Assembly: GCA_963801045.1 (NCBI GenBank)
Contig: CAWDDC010000004.1
Span: forward strand, 1,178,001 to 1,242,000
DNA: 64,000 nt
Reading direction: 5' to 3'
Origin: JACCWP01 sp963801045
GTDB lineage: Bacteria; Actinomycetota; Actinomycetes; Propionibacteriales; Nocardioidaceae
The position numbers were made by a program, and so were the translations under genes. Numbering within the stretch: the stretch's first letter is position 1; every line of letters starts with the position of its first letter. Below the pieces are notes generated by a model. It was not told the origin of the DNA. It saw only the letters and a program-made list of their open reading frames with translations, and did not search any database. This document shows, one piece after another, positions 52,780 to 61,026 of the stretch.

Positions 52780-53054
52780 TCATCCGGATCATGGGCGAGG
52801 GCCAGTTCGAGCTGCCCGACGACGAGGTCGACGCCCTCAACGCCCTCGACAGCCAGGTCGAGCAGGCGGTCGAGTCCCGCGACGACAACGCCTTCGCCGC
52901 CGCGTTCGCCCAGCTGCTCGAGCGGGTACGCGGGCACGGCGCCGCGCTCGCCGACGACGCCCTGCTCGACTCCGACCTGGTGCTGCCGCCGTCGGACTCC
53001 ACCGTCGACGAGGTGGCCCGGCTGCTGGGCGACGAGGGGCTCATCCCCGGCTGA
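52776..53054 (+). CDS. pspAA: PspA-associated protein PspAA
   Basis: This is a 92-aa soluble protein beginning MIIRIMGEGQFELPDDEV, the hallmark of the PspAA family that accompanies PspA in actinobacteria. It is mostly helical and acidic (ALNALDSQVEQAV). It overlaps pspA by 4 bp, so translation is coupled. It probably partners PspA in the envelope-stress response. Confidence 0.9.
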   Translation: MIIRIMGEGQFELPDDEVDALNALDSQVEQAVESRDDNAFAAAFAQLLERVRGHGAALADDALLDSDLVLPPSDSTVDEVARLLGDEGLIPG

Positions 53055-53135
53055 CGACGGGCGTCCCGCGGAACAACGGGGGTCGTCCGGGCGTCGTACC
53101 CACCAGGCACACCAGCACGAGGAGACCACCACACG

Positions 53136-54038
53136 ATGGCCAGCACCCGCTTCCGCAGCGACCGCGGACTGACCGCACGCATGGGGTTGGTCGTGGTCCT
53201 GCTGGTGGTGCTCTACCTCGGGTTCATGGCCCTGCTGACCGCCTACGCCGGCATCGGGGCGCTGCCGTTCATCGCGCTGCTGGCGATCGGCATCGGCTGG
53301 GCGCAGTGGCACTTCAGCGACAAGATTGCGATGCGGGCCATGCGCGCCCGCGAGGTCACCCCGGAGCAGGCCCCCGAGCTGCACGCCGTCATCGACCGGC
53401 TGGTGGCGCTCGCGGACATGCCCAAGCCCCGGGTCGCCGTGGCCGACACCGACCTGCCCAACGCGTTCGCGACCGGGCGCACCCCCGACCACGCCGTGGT
53501 GTGCGTGACGACCGGGCTGCTGCGACGCCTGGACGCCGACGAGGTCGAGGGCGTGCTGGCACACGAGCTGTCCCACGTCGCCCACCGGGACGTCTCGGTG
53601 ATGACCGTGGCCGCGACACTCGGTGTGCTGGCCGGCCTGATCATGCGCTGGGGGCTCTACTTCGGCGGTGGCAGCCGCGACCGCAACAACGCGGTCGTGT
53701 TCATCGCCGTGTGGGTCGCCAGCATCCTCGTCTACGCGATCAGCTTCCTGCTGATCCGGGCGCTGTCCCGCTACCGCGAGCTCGCCGCCGACCGCGCGGC
53801 CGCCTACCTCACCGGCAAGCCGTCGGCGCTGTCGTCCGCACTGACCCGGATCTCCGGCGACATCGCCCGCATCCCGACCAAGGACCTGCGCGCGGCCGAG
53901 TCGATGAACGCCTTCTTCATCGCCCCGGCGATCAAGGGCGCGTCGGTCGGCGCGCTGTTCTCGACCCACCCGCCCCTGGAGCAGCGTCTGGCCCAGCTGG
54001 CCCGGGTGTCGGCCGAGCTCGGCCGCCCGATGGCCTGA
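53136..54038 (+). CDS. htpX: HtpX-like membrane zinc metalloprotease (M48)
   Basis: The 300-aa membrane protease has two N-terminal helices, zinc motif HELSHVAHRD, two further helices and the downstream third ligand in YRELAADRAAAYLTGKP. It ends with the family block STHPPLEQRLAQL. HtpX degrades damaged membrane proteins, which fits its place behind pspA and pspAA. The stop overlaps the start of pspAB (TGATG). Confidence 0.94.
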   Translation: MASTRFRSDRGLTARMGLVVVLLVVLYLGFMALLTAYAGIGALPFIALLAIGIGWAQWHFSDKIAMRAMRAREVTPEQAPELHAVIDRLVALADMPKPRVAVADTDLPNAFATGRTPDHAVVCVTTGLLRRLDADEVEGVLAHELSHVAHRDVSVMTVAATLGVLAGLIMRWGLYFGGGSRDRNNAVVFIAVWVASILVYAISFLLIRALSRYRELAADRAAAYLTGKPSALSSALTRISGDIARIPTKDLRAAESMNAFFIAPAIKGASVGALFSTHPPLEQRLAQLARVSAELGRPMA

Positions 54039-54607
54039 TGGGATTCCTCGACGCGCTGCTCGGGCGCTCCAAGCCGAAGGCCGCCAACCTGGACGCGCTG
54101 TTCGCCGTCCCGCAGGCGGCGCTCACCCTCGAGGTCGGGGTCGGCCTGCGCCCCACCGGCATCGGAGCGGTCTGCTACCGCGCCAACGAGGGTGCGGCGT
54201 TCGCCACCGCCCAGGACGACGTCCAGCGCCTGCTCGACGCCGACGGGGGCCCCGCCGTCGAGCGCACCGTCGACCAGTACGGCTTCACCTGGCTGGTGTG
54301 CCGCCAGGAGCCGGACGCGCTGGAGGCGCTGGTGACCGAGCTGCACGCGGTCAACACCGAGCTCCAGGACAACGGTTTCGGCCCCTCGCTGCTGTGCTCG
54401 TACGTCGGCTTCGGCAACGCCGACGGCCGCCGGGTGGGGCTGGTCTACCTGTACAAGCGCGGCACCTTCTACCCGTTCGCCCCGCTGCCGGGCGAGAAGC
54501 GCGACAACCAGCTGGAGCTGCAGGTGCGGGGGGCCGTCACCGACGACGTGCCGCTCGAGTCCGACCTCACCCGCTGGCTCGCGATCTGGGGCGCGCCCGG
54601 CCTCTGA
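54038..54607 (+). CDS. pspAB: PspAB family protein
   Basis: This is a 189-aa soluble protein starting MGFLDALLGRSKP...NLDALFAVPQAALTL, the family start of PspAB, which travels with PspA, PspAA and HtpX. Later blocks include DQYGFTWLVCRQEPDALEAL, LCSYVGFGN and YKRGTFYPFAPLPGEKRDN. Start ATG 54038 overlaps the htpX stop. It completes a four-gene phage-shock-type operon. Its biochemical activity is not known. Confidence 0.88.
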   Translation: MGFLDALLGRSKPKAANLDALFAVPQAALTLEVGVGLRPTGIGAVCYRANEGAAFATAQDDVQRLLDADGGPAVERTVDQYGFTWLVCRQEPDALEALVTELHAVNTELQDNGFGPSLLCSYVGFGNADGRRVGLVYLYKRGTFYPFAPLPGEKRDNQLELQVRGAVTDDVPLESDLTRWLAIWGAPGL

Positions 54608-54666
54608 TCCCGGCCGGTGGTCCCGGCCGCTGATGCGGACCGGGCCGGGTTTGCCAGACTTCGCGC

Positions 54667-55758
54667 ATGCGGATCCTCGTCGCCCCGGACAAGTTCGCCG
54701 GCACCCTGAGCGCCGCCGAGGCGGCGGACGCGATCGTCGAGGGCTGGCACCGGCAGGCGCCCGACGACGAGCTGCGGACCGTGCCGATGGCCGACGGAGG
54801 CCCCGGGTTCGTGCACACCCTGCACGCCAGCCTGGGCGGCGACCTGCTCGCCGTGACGGTGTCGGGACCGTACGGCGCCCCCACGCCCGGTTCGGTGCTG
54901 CTGCACGACGGCACCGCCTACGTCGAGTCCGCGCAGGCCTGCGGGCTGCACCTGACGCCGCCGGAGCACCGCGAGCCCGAGCGGGCCACGACCGTCGGCG
55001 TCGGTGAGCTGGTGGCCGCGGCCGTCGACGCGGGGGCTCAGCGGGTGGTGATCGGTCTGGGCGGCAGCGCCACCAACGACGGGGGAGCAGGCCTGCTGGC
55101 CGGGCTCGGCGCCGAGGCCGACGTCGACCTGCGCACCGGCGTGCTGGGCCTGGCGGGCGTGACCCGCGTCGACGTCTCGACCGCGAGGGAACGGGTGGCC
55201 GGGGTCGAGCTGGTGGCGGCCACCGACGTCGACAACCCGCTGCTCGGGCTGCGCGGCGCGATCAACGTCTTCGGCCCCCAGAAGGGCGTCACCGACGAGC
55301 GCAAGCCCGCGCTGGACGGCCTGCTCCAGGACCTCGCCGCCGCCACGGACCGGGCGGTCGCCGACGAGCCAGGCGCCGGTGCGGCCGGGGGGCTCGGGTT
55401 CGCGCTGCTGCTGCTCGGGGCCACCCGCGAGCCCGGCATCGACCTGATCGCCGACGCGGTGGGACTGCCCGCGCGGGCCGCGGAGGCGGACCTGGTGCTC
55501 ACCGGCGAGGGGGCCTTCGACTACCAGTCCAGCGGCGGCAAGGTGGTCTACGGCGTCGCGCAGGTCGCCGGGGCGGCGCTGCGGCCGTGCGTGGTCCTGG
55601 CCGGGCGGGTCGACGTGGCGGCGCGGGAGATGCGCGCCCTGGGGGTGGAGTCGGCCTACTCGGTCACCGAGCTGGTGGGGGAGGAGCGGTCGATCGGCGA
55701 CGCCGCGAACGCGTTGGCCGAGCTGGCCGCCCGAGTGGCCAGAACCTGGTCCAGATGA
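54667..55758 (+). CDS. glxK: Glycerate kinase, type 1
   Basis: The 363-aa enzyme phosphorylates glycerate. The family start RILVAPDKFAGTLSAAEAAD is followed by MADGGPGFVHTL, GLGGSATNDGGAGLLAGLG and GEGAFDYQSSGGKVVYGVA. It belongs to the GlxK/GarK family (PF02595). Preferred D-glycerate and the product (2- or 3-phosphoglycerate) are not shown by the sequence. It is separated from pspAB by 59 bp and may have its own promoter. Confidence 0.94.
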   Translation: MRILVAPDKFAGTLSAAEAADAIVEGWHRQAPDDELRTVPMADGGPGFVHTLHASLGGDLLAVTVSGPYGAPTPGSVLLHDGTAYVESAQACGLHLTPPEHREPERATTVGVGELVAAAVDAGAQRVVIGLGGSATNDGGAGLLAGLGAEADVDLRTGVLGLAGVTRVDVSTARERVAGVELVAATDVDNPLLGLRGAINVFGPQKGVTDERKPALDGLLQDLAAATDRAVADEPGAGAAGGLGFALLLLGATREPGIDLIADAVGLPARAAEADLVLTGEGAFDYQSSGGKVVYGVAQVAGAALRPCVVLAGRVDVAAREMRALGVESAYSVTELVGEERSIGDAANALAELAARVARTWSR

Positions 55759-55873
55759 GCGGCGCAACGCTGCGCTGCCGCCCGGCCGTGGCATCATGGG
55801 AATGCCCGGGTGAGTGGCCGCGTTGGCCTCCCGTGATCGCCCAGGGTGAACCCGATGTCAGGAGTGGCACGCG

Positions 55874-56260
55874 ATGACCGTCCAGAACGACACCCCGACC
55901 ACCAGCACGGCCCCCGGTGCCGAGGCGCCGCCGGCCGACGGCGTGGTCCTCACGAGCGGTGCCGCGAGCAAGGTACGCACCCTGCTCGACCAGGAGGGCC
56001 GTGACGACCTGAAGCTGCGGATCGCGGTGCAGCCCGGCGGGTGCTCCGGCCTGCGCTACCAGCTGTTCTTCGACGAGCGCGACCTCGACGGCGACCAGGT
56101 CCGCGACTTCGACGGGGTCGACGTCGTCGTCGACCGGATGAGCGTCCCCTACCTGATGGGCGCGACCATCGACTTCGTCGACACCATCGAGAAGCAGGGC
56201 TTCACGATCGACAACCCGACCGCCACCGGCTCCTGCGCCTGCGGGGACTCCTTCCACTGA
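55874..56260 (+). CDS. erpA: A-type Fe-S carrier (HesB/IscA/ErpA family)
   Basis: The 128-aa iron-sulfur carrier has a flexible N-terminal extension of about 25 residues, then the A-type domain with the three conserved cysteines, one in GGCSGLRYQL and two in SCACGDSFH. It delivers clusters to targets; the Rieske protein and LipA in this window are plausible clients. ErpA and IscA cannot be separated by sequence alone. A strong hairpin follows. Confidence 0.9.
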   Translation: MTVQNDTPTTSTAPGAEAPPADGVVLTSGAASKVRTLLDQEGRDDLKLRIAVQPGGCSGLRYQLFFDERDLDGDQVRDFDGVDVVVDRMSVPYLMGATIDFVDTIEKQGFTIDNPTATGSCACGDSFH

Positions 56261-56287
56261 GCCGGGCGACCGAGCCGTACCCACGTC

Positions 56288-56320
56288 GACGAGGCGGGAC
56301 CCGCGGGGTCCCGCCTCGTC
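56288..56320 (+). terminator. Strong intrinsic hairpin after the Fe-S carrier gene
   Basis: GACGAGGCGGGACCC (56288-56302) pairs perfectly over 15 bp with GGGTCCCGCCTCGTC (56306-56320) with a 3-nt loop, 27 nt after the stop. It has no T-tract but is very stable. Confidence 0.85.
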
Positions 56321-56401
56321 GCACGTCCGGGTTCCTGGAGTAGGGTTTTGCCACTCCGACAGCAGCATCTGGGCGCGCGATCACGAACAGGTTGGTGGCA
56401 C

Positions 56402-57250
56402 GTGGGCAAGGACCTCCCGCCTCCGGGGCGGAGCCGGTTCGGCCGGTTCGCGCGGGCAGGTGTGGCGCTGGGTGGGTTGCTGCTGCTGAGTGGCTGCGAC
56501 GGCACCGATTTCGGGATGCCTGTCGGCGCGACCGACCGGTCCGAGTACGTCGACCAGCTCTGGTTCGGCGCCTGGATCGCGGCGCTCGTCGTCGGCGTGT
56601 TCGTCTGGGGCCTGATGGGCTGGGTGGTGGTGCGCTACCGCCGCCGCTCGGACGAGGAGGTCCCGTCCCAGGTCCGCTACAACCTGCCGATCGAGGTCCT
56701 GTACACGATTGCCCCGGTCATCATCGTCGCGGTGCTGTTCTTCCACACGGTGGAGACCGAGCAGGAGCTCGACGCCGAGCCGGAACCGGACCACGTGATC
56801 CAGGCGCTGGGCGAGAAGTGGTCGTGGACATTCACCTACTACGACGAGGAAGCCGTCGACGGTGAGCCCGTCTTCGACGCCGGGTCCCCGTCGGACCCGA
56901 CCGAGCTCTGGCTCCCGGTCGACGAGATCGTCCGGTTCGACCTCCGCTCGGCCGACGTCATCCACGCGTTCTGGATCCCCGCGTTCAACTACAAGCTGGA
57001 CGTCGTGCCGGGCCGGGACAACACGTTCACGGTCACGCCCACCCGCGAGGGCGAGTACCCGGGTCGCTGTTCGGAGCTGTGCGGTCTGTACCACTCCCGG
57101 ATGCTCTTCACAGTGCATATCGTGTCCCGCGACGACTACGACGCCCACCTGCAGGAGCTGCAGGCGGAGGGCAACGTCGGCGAGCCGGGGCCGCCAGCGA
57201 TCACGACCGAGATCGCCGGCGAGGAAGAGTCGGAGGAGGCAGAGCAGTGA
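56402..57250 (+). CDS. ctaC: Cytochrome c oxidase subunit II
   Basis: The 282-aa lipoprotein has lipobox LLLLSGCDG, two membrane helices (about 55-80 and 100-125) and an extracellular cupredoxin domain. The CuA site is CSELCGLYHSRM, with the upstream His in VIHAFWIPAF. GTG at 56402 gives the short basic signal segment; an earlier start adds 18 residues. It receives electrons for the aa3 oxidase. The stop overlaps ctaD by 4 bp. No ctaE (subunit III) gene is within the window. Confidence 0.95.
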   Translation: MGKDLPPPGRSRFGRFARAGVALGGLLLLSGCDGTDFGMPVGATDRSEYVDQLWFGAWIAALVVGVFVWGLMGWVVVRYRRRSDEEVPSQVRYNLPIEVLYTIAPVIIVAVLFFHTVETEQELDAEPEPDHVIQALGEKWSWTFTYYDEEAVDGEPVFDAGSPSDPTELWLPVDEIVRFDLRSADVIHAFWIPAFNYKLDVVPGRDNTFTVTPTREGEYPGRCSELCGLYHSRMLFTVHIVSRDDYDAHLQELQAEGNVGEPGPPAITTEIAGEEESEEAEQ

Positions 57251-59028
57251 CCACCACCGTCGCACCTCCCACGCCGACCTCGGCCCCGCAGCCGCGCCGC
57301 AGTCTGGGACAGCAGGCCGCGCGGGTGTTGAGCACGACCGATCACAAGGTGATCGGGAACCTGTACTTCGTCACGTCGTTCGTGTTCTTCGTCTTCGCGG
57401 GTGCGATGGCGCTGTTGATGCGGGCCGAGCTCGCGCAGCCCGGCAACCAGGTGGTCAGCGACGAGACGTACAACCAGCTCTTCACGATGCACGGCACGAT
57501 CATGCTGCTGCTGTTCGCGACGCCGTTGTTCGCCGGCTTCGCCAACGCGATCATGCCGCTGCAGATCGGCTCGCCGGACGTGGCGTTCCCGCGGCTCAAC
57601 GCGTTCAGCTACTGGACGTACCTGCTCGGGGGGTTGATCGCGTCGGTGGGGTTCATCGTCCCTGGTGGAGCGGCCGACTTCGGTTGGTACGCCTACGCGC
57701 CGCTGTCGGACGCGGTCAACTCGCCGGGCATCGGCGGCGACCTGTGGATCATGGGCCTGTGGCTGGCCGGGCTGGGCACCATCCTGGGCGCGGTCAACTT
57801 CGTCACCACGATCTTCTGCATGCGGGCGCCGGGCATGACGATGTTCCGGATGCCGATCTTCTGCTGGAACATCCTGATCACCAGCCTGCTGGTGCTGATC
57901 GCGTTCCCGATCCTGGCCGGCGCGCTGCTGATGCTGGAGTCGGACCGGGTACTGGGCTCGCACGTTTTCGACGCGGCCAATGGCGGCGCACTGCTGTGGC
58001 AGCACCTGTTCTGGTTCTTCGGGCACCCCGAGGTCTACATCATCGCGTTGCCGTTCTTCGGGATCATCACCGAGATCCTGCCGGTCTACAGCCGCAAGCC
58101 GATCTTCGGCTACATCGGGCTGGTCGGCGCGACCCTGAGCATCGCGGCGCTGTCGGTGGCGGTGTGGGCACACCACATGTTCACCACCGGTGCGGTCGAC
58201 CGGCCGTTCTTCTCGTTCATGACGTTCCTGATCGCGATCCCGACCGGGGTGAAGTTCTTCAACTGGATCGGCACGATGTGGGGCGGGTCGCTGACGTTCG
58301 AGACCCCCATGCTGTGGTCGCTCGGGTTCCTGACCACGTTCCTGTTCGGTGGGCTCACCGGCGTCATCCTCGCCTCCCCGCCGCTGGACTTTGCGGTCTC
58401 GGACAGCTACTTCGTGGTGGCGCACTTCCACTACGTCGTGTTCGGCACCGTGGTGTTCGCGATGTTCGCCGGCTTCTACTTCTGGTGGCCCAAGCTCACC
58501 GGTCGGATGCTGGACGAACGGCTCGGCAAGATCCACTTCTGGATGCTGTTCGTCGGGTTCCACCTCACCTTCCTGGTGCAGCACTGGCTGGGCGTCGAGG
58601 GCATGCCGCGGCGCTACGCCGACTACCAGGAGAGCGACGGGTTCACCACGCTCAACGAGGTCTCCAGCGTCGGTGCCTTCCTGCTGGGCGCGTCGATGAT
58701 CCCGTTCCTGTGGAACGTCTGGAAGACCCGGCAGGCGCCCCTGGTCGAGACCGACGACCCGTGGGGCTGGGGTCGCTCGCTGGAGTGGGCCACGTCGTCG
58801 CCGCCGCCGCGGCACAACTTCCACCGGCTGCCACGGATCCGGTCCGAGGCACCCGCCTTCGACCTCCACCACCCCGAGGTGGCGGTCCTGGAGTTCTACG
58901 ACACCGAGGGGCTGGGCGAGGAGGAGACCCCGACCGACTCGCCCGAACTGCGGGGCAGGGCCGAGCACCTGGCCGAGCAGGCCGGCGGTGACCTGCCCAC
59001 CAGCCGCGACCGGGAGGACCCGCGGTGA
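57247..59028 (+). CDS. ctaD: Cytochrome c oxidase subunit I
   Basis: The 593-aa, twelve-helix core subunit carries heme a, heme a3 and CuB. The ligand regions are MHGTIM (heme a), WFFGHPEVYI (CuB His and Tyr), HHMF (CuB) and VVAHFHYVVFG (heme a3 and a). The C-terminal extension of about 80 residues is cytoplasmic and acidic. GTG at 57247 overlaps the ctaC stop and the end overlaps ctaF, so the three are co-translated. Confidence 0.97.
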   Translation: MTTTVAPPTPTSAPQPRRSLGQQAARVLSTTDHKVIGNLYFVTSFVFFVFAGAMALLMRAELAQPGNQVVSDETYNQLFTMHGTIMLLLFATPLFAGFANAIMPLQIGSPDVAFPRLNAFSYWTYLLGGLIASVGFIVPGGAADFGWYAYAPLSDAVNSPGIGGDLWIMGLWLAGLGTILGAVNFVTTIFCMRAPGMTMFRMPIFCWNILITSLLVLIAFPILAGALLMLESDRVLGSHVFDAANGGALLWQHLFWFFGHPEVYIIALPFFGIITEILPVYSRKPIFGYIGLVGATLSIAALSVAVWAHHMFTTGAVDRPFFSFMTFLIAIPTGVKFFNWIGTMWGGSLTFETPMLWSLGFLTTFLFGGLTGVILASPPLDFAVSDSYFVVAHFHYVVFGTVVFAMFAGFYFWWPKLTGRMLDERLGKIHFWMLFVGFHLTFLVQHWLGVEGMPRRYADYQESDGFTTLNEVSSVGAFLLGASMIPFLWNVWKTRQAPLVETDDPWGWGRSLEWATSSPPPRHNFHRLPRIRSEAPAFDLHHPEVAVLEFYDTEGLGEEETPTDSPELRGRAEHLAEQAGGDLPTSRDREDPR

Positions 59029-59420
59029 GGATCGAAGCCTGGGTGATGGGCATCTGCGTGCTCTTCTTCGGCATCGTGACCCCGATCTACTGGTTCCTGT
59101 CCGAGGACCCGACGGGCACCGCTGCGCTGATCATGACGACGCTCCTGGCCGGCCTCGTGACGTTCTACCTGGCGGTCGTCTCGCGCCGGATCGACCCGCG
59201 TCCCGAGGACCGCGCCGAGGCGGAGGTGGCGGACGGGGCGGGTGAGTTCGGGTTCTTCCCCCCGTACAGCTGGTGGCCGCTGTTCACCGCGGCGGCGGTG
59301 GCCACCGCCGCCGTGGGCGTCGTGATCGGCTGGTGGCTGGTGATCATCGGCGTCGGCGTCTGCATGCTCACAGTGGTGGGATTCGTCTTCGAGTACTACC
59401 GGGGCTACCACACGCACTGA
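59025..59420 (+). CDS. ctaF: Actinobacterial cytochrome c oxidase subunit IV
   Basis: The 131-aa small membrane subunit has four helices and the typical start RIEAWVMGICVLFFG...PIYWF, then FGFFPPYSWWPLFTA and the C-terminal FEYYRGYHTH. It is specific to actinobacterial aa3 oxidases in the bc-aa3 supercomplex. GTG 59025 overlaps ctaD by 4 bp. Confidence 0.94.
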   Translation: MRIEAWVMGICVLFFGIVTPIYWFLSEDPTGTAALIMTTLLAGLVTFYLAVVSRRIDPRPEDRAEAEVADGAGEFGFFPPYSWWPLFTAAAVATAAVGVVIGWWLVIIGVGVCMLTVVGFVFEYYRGYHTH

Positions 59421-59445
59421 ACCCGCGCGCGGCGCCCGATTTGAC

Positions 59446-59464
59446 CCCCTCGGACACCGAGGGG
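59446..59464 (+). terminator. Hairpin after ctaF
   Basis: CCCCTCGG (59446-59453) pairs with CCGAGGGG (59457-59464) around a 3-nt loop, 26 nt after the ctaF stop. It probably ends the ctaCDF transcript. Confidence 0.65.
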
Positions 59465-59548
59465 AGTATCACGGCGCGGATTTTCGGATCGAGCCGGTCG
59501 CCGGGTTACCCTGGGCGGGTCCCCGTAGACATACCGAGAGGTTCCACC

Positions 59549-60778
59549 ATGCTCTGGGCCCATTCGCCGCGCCGTGCGGCCGGCCTCGTGGCCGGTGTCA
59601 GCATCGTGCTGGCCCTGGCCTCCTGCACCGCGGACGCGCCCGGTGGCACCGACGACGACGCCGGGTCCGGCGGTGGCGGCGGGGGCACGGAGCAGGCTGC
59701 GGCGGACCCGTTCGAGGCGACCGTGGAGCTGCCCCGCTCGAGTCGGAACGTACCGGTCGACACCGAGGTGAGCGTCTCCGCCAGCAACGGGACCCTGGAC
59801 AAGGTCGAGGTCTATCGCGGCGCGCGCAGCCCCGAGCACATGCTGTCGGGCTCGGTCAGCAGGGACGGCTCCCGCTGGACGGCGGGCGAGCTGCTCGAGC
59901 CGGGGGCGAAGTACACCGTCGTGAGCAAGGGCACTGCCGAGTCTGGCGAGACGAGCACGGTGCGGGACAGCTTCACGACGGAGGCGCTGACCCTCGACCA
60001 GCAGACCTTCCCGAGCGTGGCGCCGCTGCAGGGTGAGACGGTCGGGGTCGGCATGCCCGTCATCGTGACGTTCGACGTGCCGGTCAAGGACCGGGCCGAG
60101 ATCGAGCGGCACCTCGAGGTGAGCTCGACCCCGCAGGTCAAGGGCACCTGGCACTGGCTGTCGGACAACGAGGTGCACTACCGGCCGAAGAGCTACTGGC
60201 CGACCGGCACCAAGGTCAAGGTCGACGTCGGCATCAACGGCGTGGACGCCGGTAACGGCATCTACGGCCAGGAGGACCGGAAGGTCTCGTTCACCGTCGG
60301 CGACTCGATCATCAGCACGGTCAACGTCGCGAGCCACCAGATGAAGGTCGAGGTCAACGGCAACCAAGCACGGACCATCCCGATCACCGCCGGCGCGCCG
60401 GGTTTCACCACCCGCAGCGGCGTGAAGCTGATCGTGGAGAAGTTCGAGTCCAAGCGGATGGACGCCGCCACCGTCGGCATCCAGCCTGGTGACCCGGAGT
60501 ACTACAACATCCCCGACGTCGAGTACGCGATGCGCGTGACCTACACCGGCGAGTTCCTGCACGCCGCGCCGTGGTCGGTGGGCTCCCAGGGCTACGAGAA
60601 CGTCAGCCACGGCTGCGTCGGCATGAGCACCGACAACGCGTACTGGCTGTTCAACCAGACCCACCGCGGTGACGTGGTCAAGGTCGTCGGCAGCGACCGC
60701 CCGCTCGAGGAGGGCAACGGCTGGACCGACTGGGACATGTCCTGGCAGGAGTACCAGGCCGGCTCCGCCCTGAGCTGA
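59549..60778 (+). CDS. Lipoprotein L,D-transpeptidase (YkuD)
   Basis: The 409-aa cell-wall enzyme forms 3-3 crosslinks in peptidoglycan. It has lipobox ALASC (Cys about residue 27), an acidic Gly linker, two Ig-like domains (about 55-255) and a C-terminal YkuD domain with catalytic Cys in SHGCVGMS and the preceding conserved His. The architecture matches mycobacterial LdtB-like proteins. ATG at 59549 follows GAGAGG. It converges with qcrB across the palindromic repeat array. Confidence 0.93.
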   Translation: MLWAHSPRRAAGLVAGVSIVLALASCTADAPGGTDDDAGSGGGGGGTEQAAADPFEATVELPRSSRNVPVDTEVSVSASNGTLDKVEVYRGARSPEHMLSGSVSRDGSRWTAGELLEPGAKYTVVSKGTAESGETSTVRDSFTTEALTLDQQTFPSVAPLQGETVGVGMPVIVTFDVPVKDRAEIERHLEVSSTPQVKGTWHWLSDNEVHYRPKSYWPTGTKVKVDVGINGVDAGNGIYGQEDRKVSFTVGDSIISTVNVASHQMKVEVNGNQARTIPITAGAPGFTTRSGVKLIVEKFESKRMDAATVGIQPGDPEYYNIPDVEYAMRVTYTGEFLHAAPWSVGSQGYENVSHGCVGMSTDNAYWLFNQTHRGDVVKVVGSDRPLEEGNGWTDWDMSWQEYQAGSALS

Positions 60779-60803
60779 CCAGACCCCACCCACCACCCTC
60801 CCC

Positions 60804-61009
60804 GCGAACGATCCGACCTGGTGAGCGTTCGGACGCCCGTACGGTCGGATCTTTCGGGGGGTGCGGCCGGTCCGGCGCCCGCGAACGTTCCGGCCTGGTG
60901 AGCGCTCCGACGCTTGTACGGTCGGATCGTCCGGCTGCGCGCGGCCTGGCGCCCGCGAACGATCCGGCCTGGTGAGCGCTCCGACGCCCGTACGGTCGGA
61001 TCGTCCGGC
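60804..61009. repeat. Three tandem copies of a palindromic unit, about 76 bp apart
   Basis: The left arms start at 60805 (CGAACGATCCGACC), 60882 (CGAACGTTCCGGCC) and 60956 (CGAACGATCCGGCC); the right arms are GGTCGGATCTTTCG, GGTCGGATCGTCCGG and GGTCGGATCGTCCGG near 60843, 60920 and 60994. Between the arms CTGGTGAGCG is constant. The spacers (GCGGCC...GGCGCCCG) are also similar, so the unit is tandem. It fills the gap between the convergent L,D-transpeptidase and qcrB genes and matches the single copy at 19082. Confidence 0.9.
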
Positions 61010-61026
61010 GGGGTGCGGCCCCCGGG

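Noticed and set aside
60804..61009. Possible CRISPR array.
   Set aside because: Only three units, each itself an inverted repeat, spacers similar to each other, and no cas genes.
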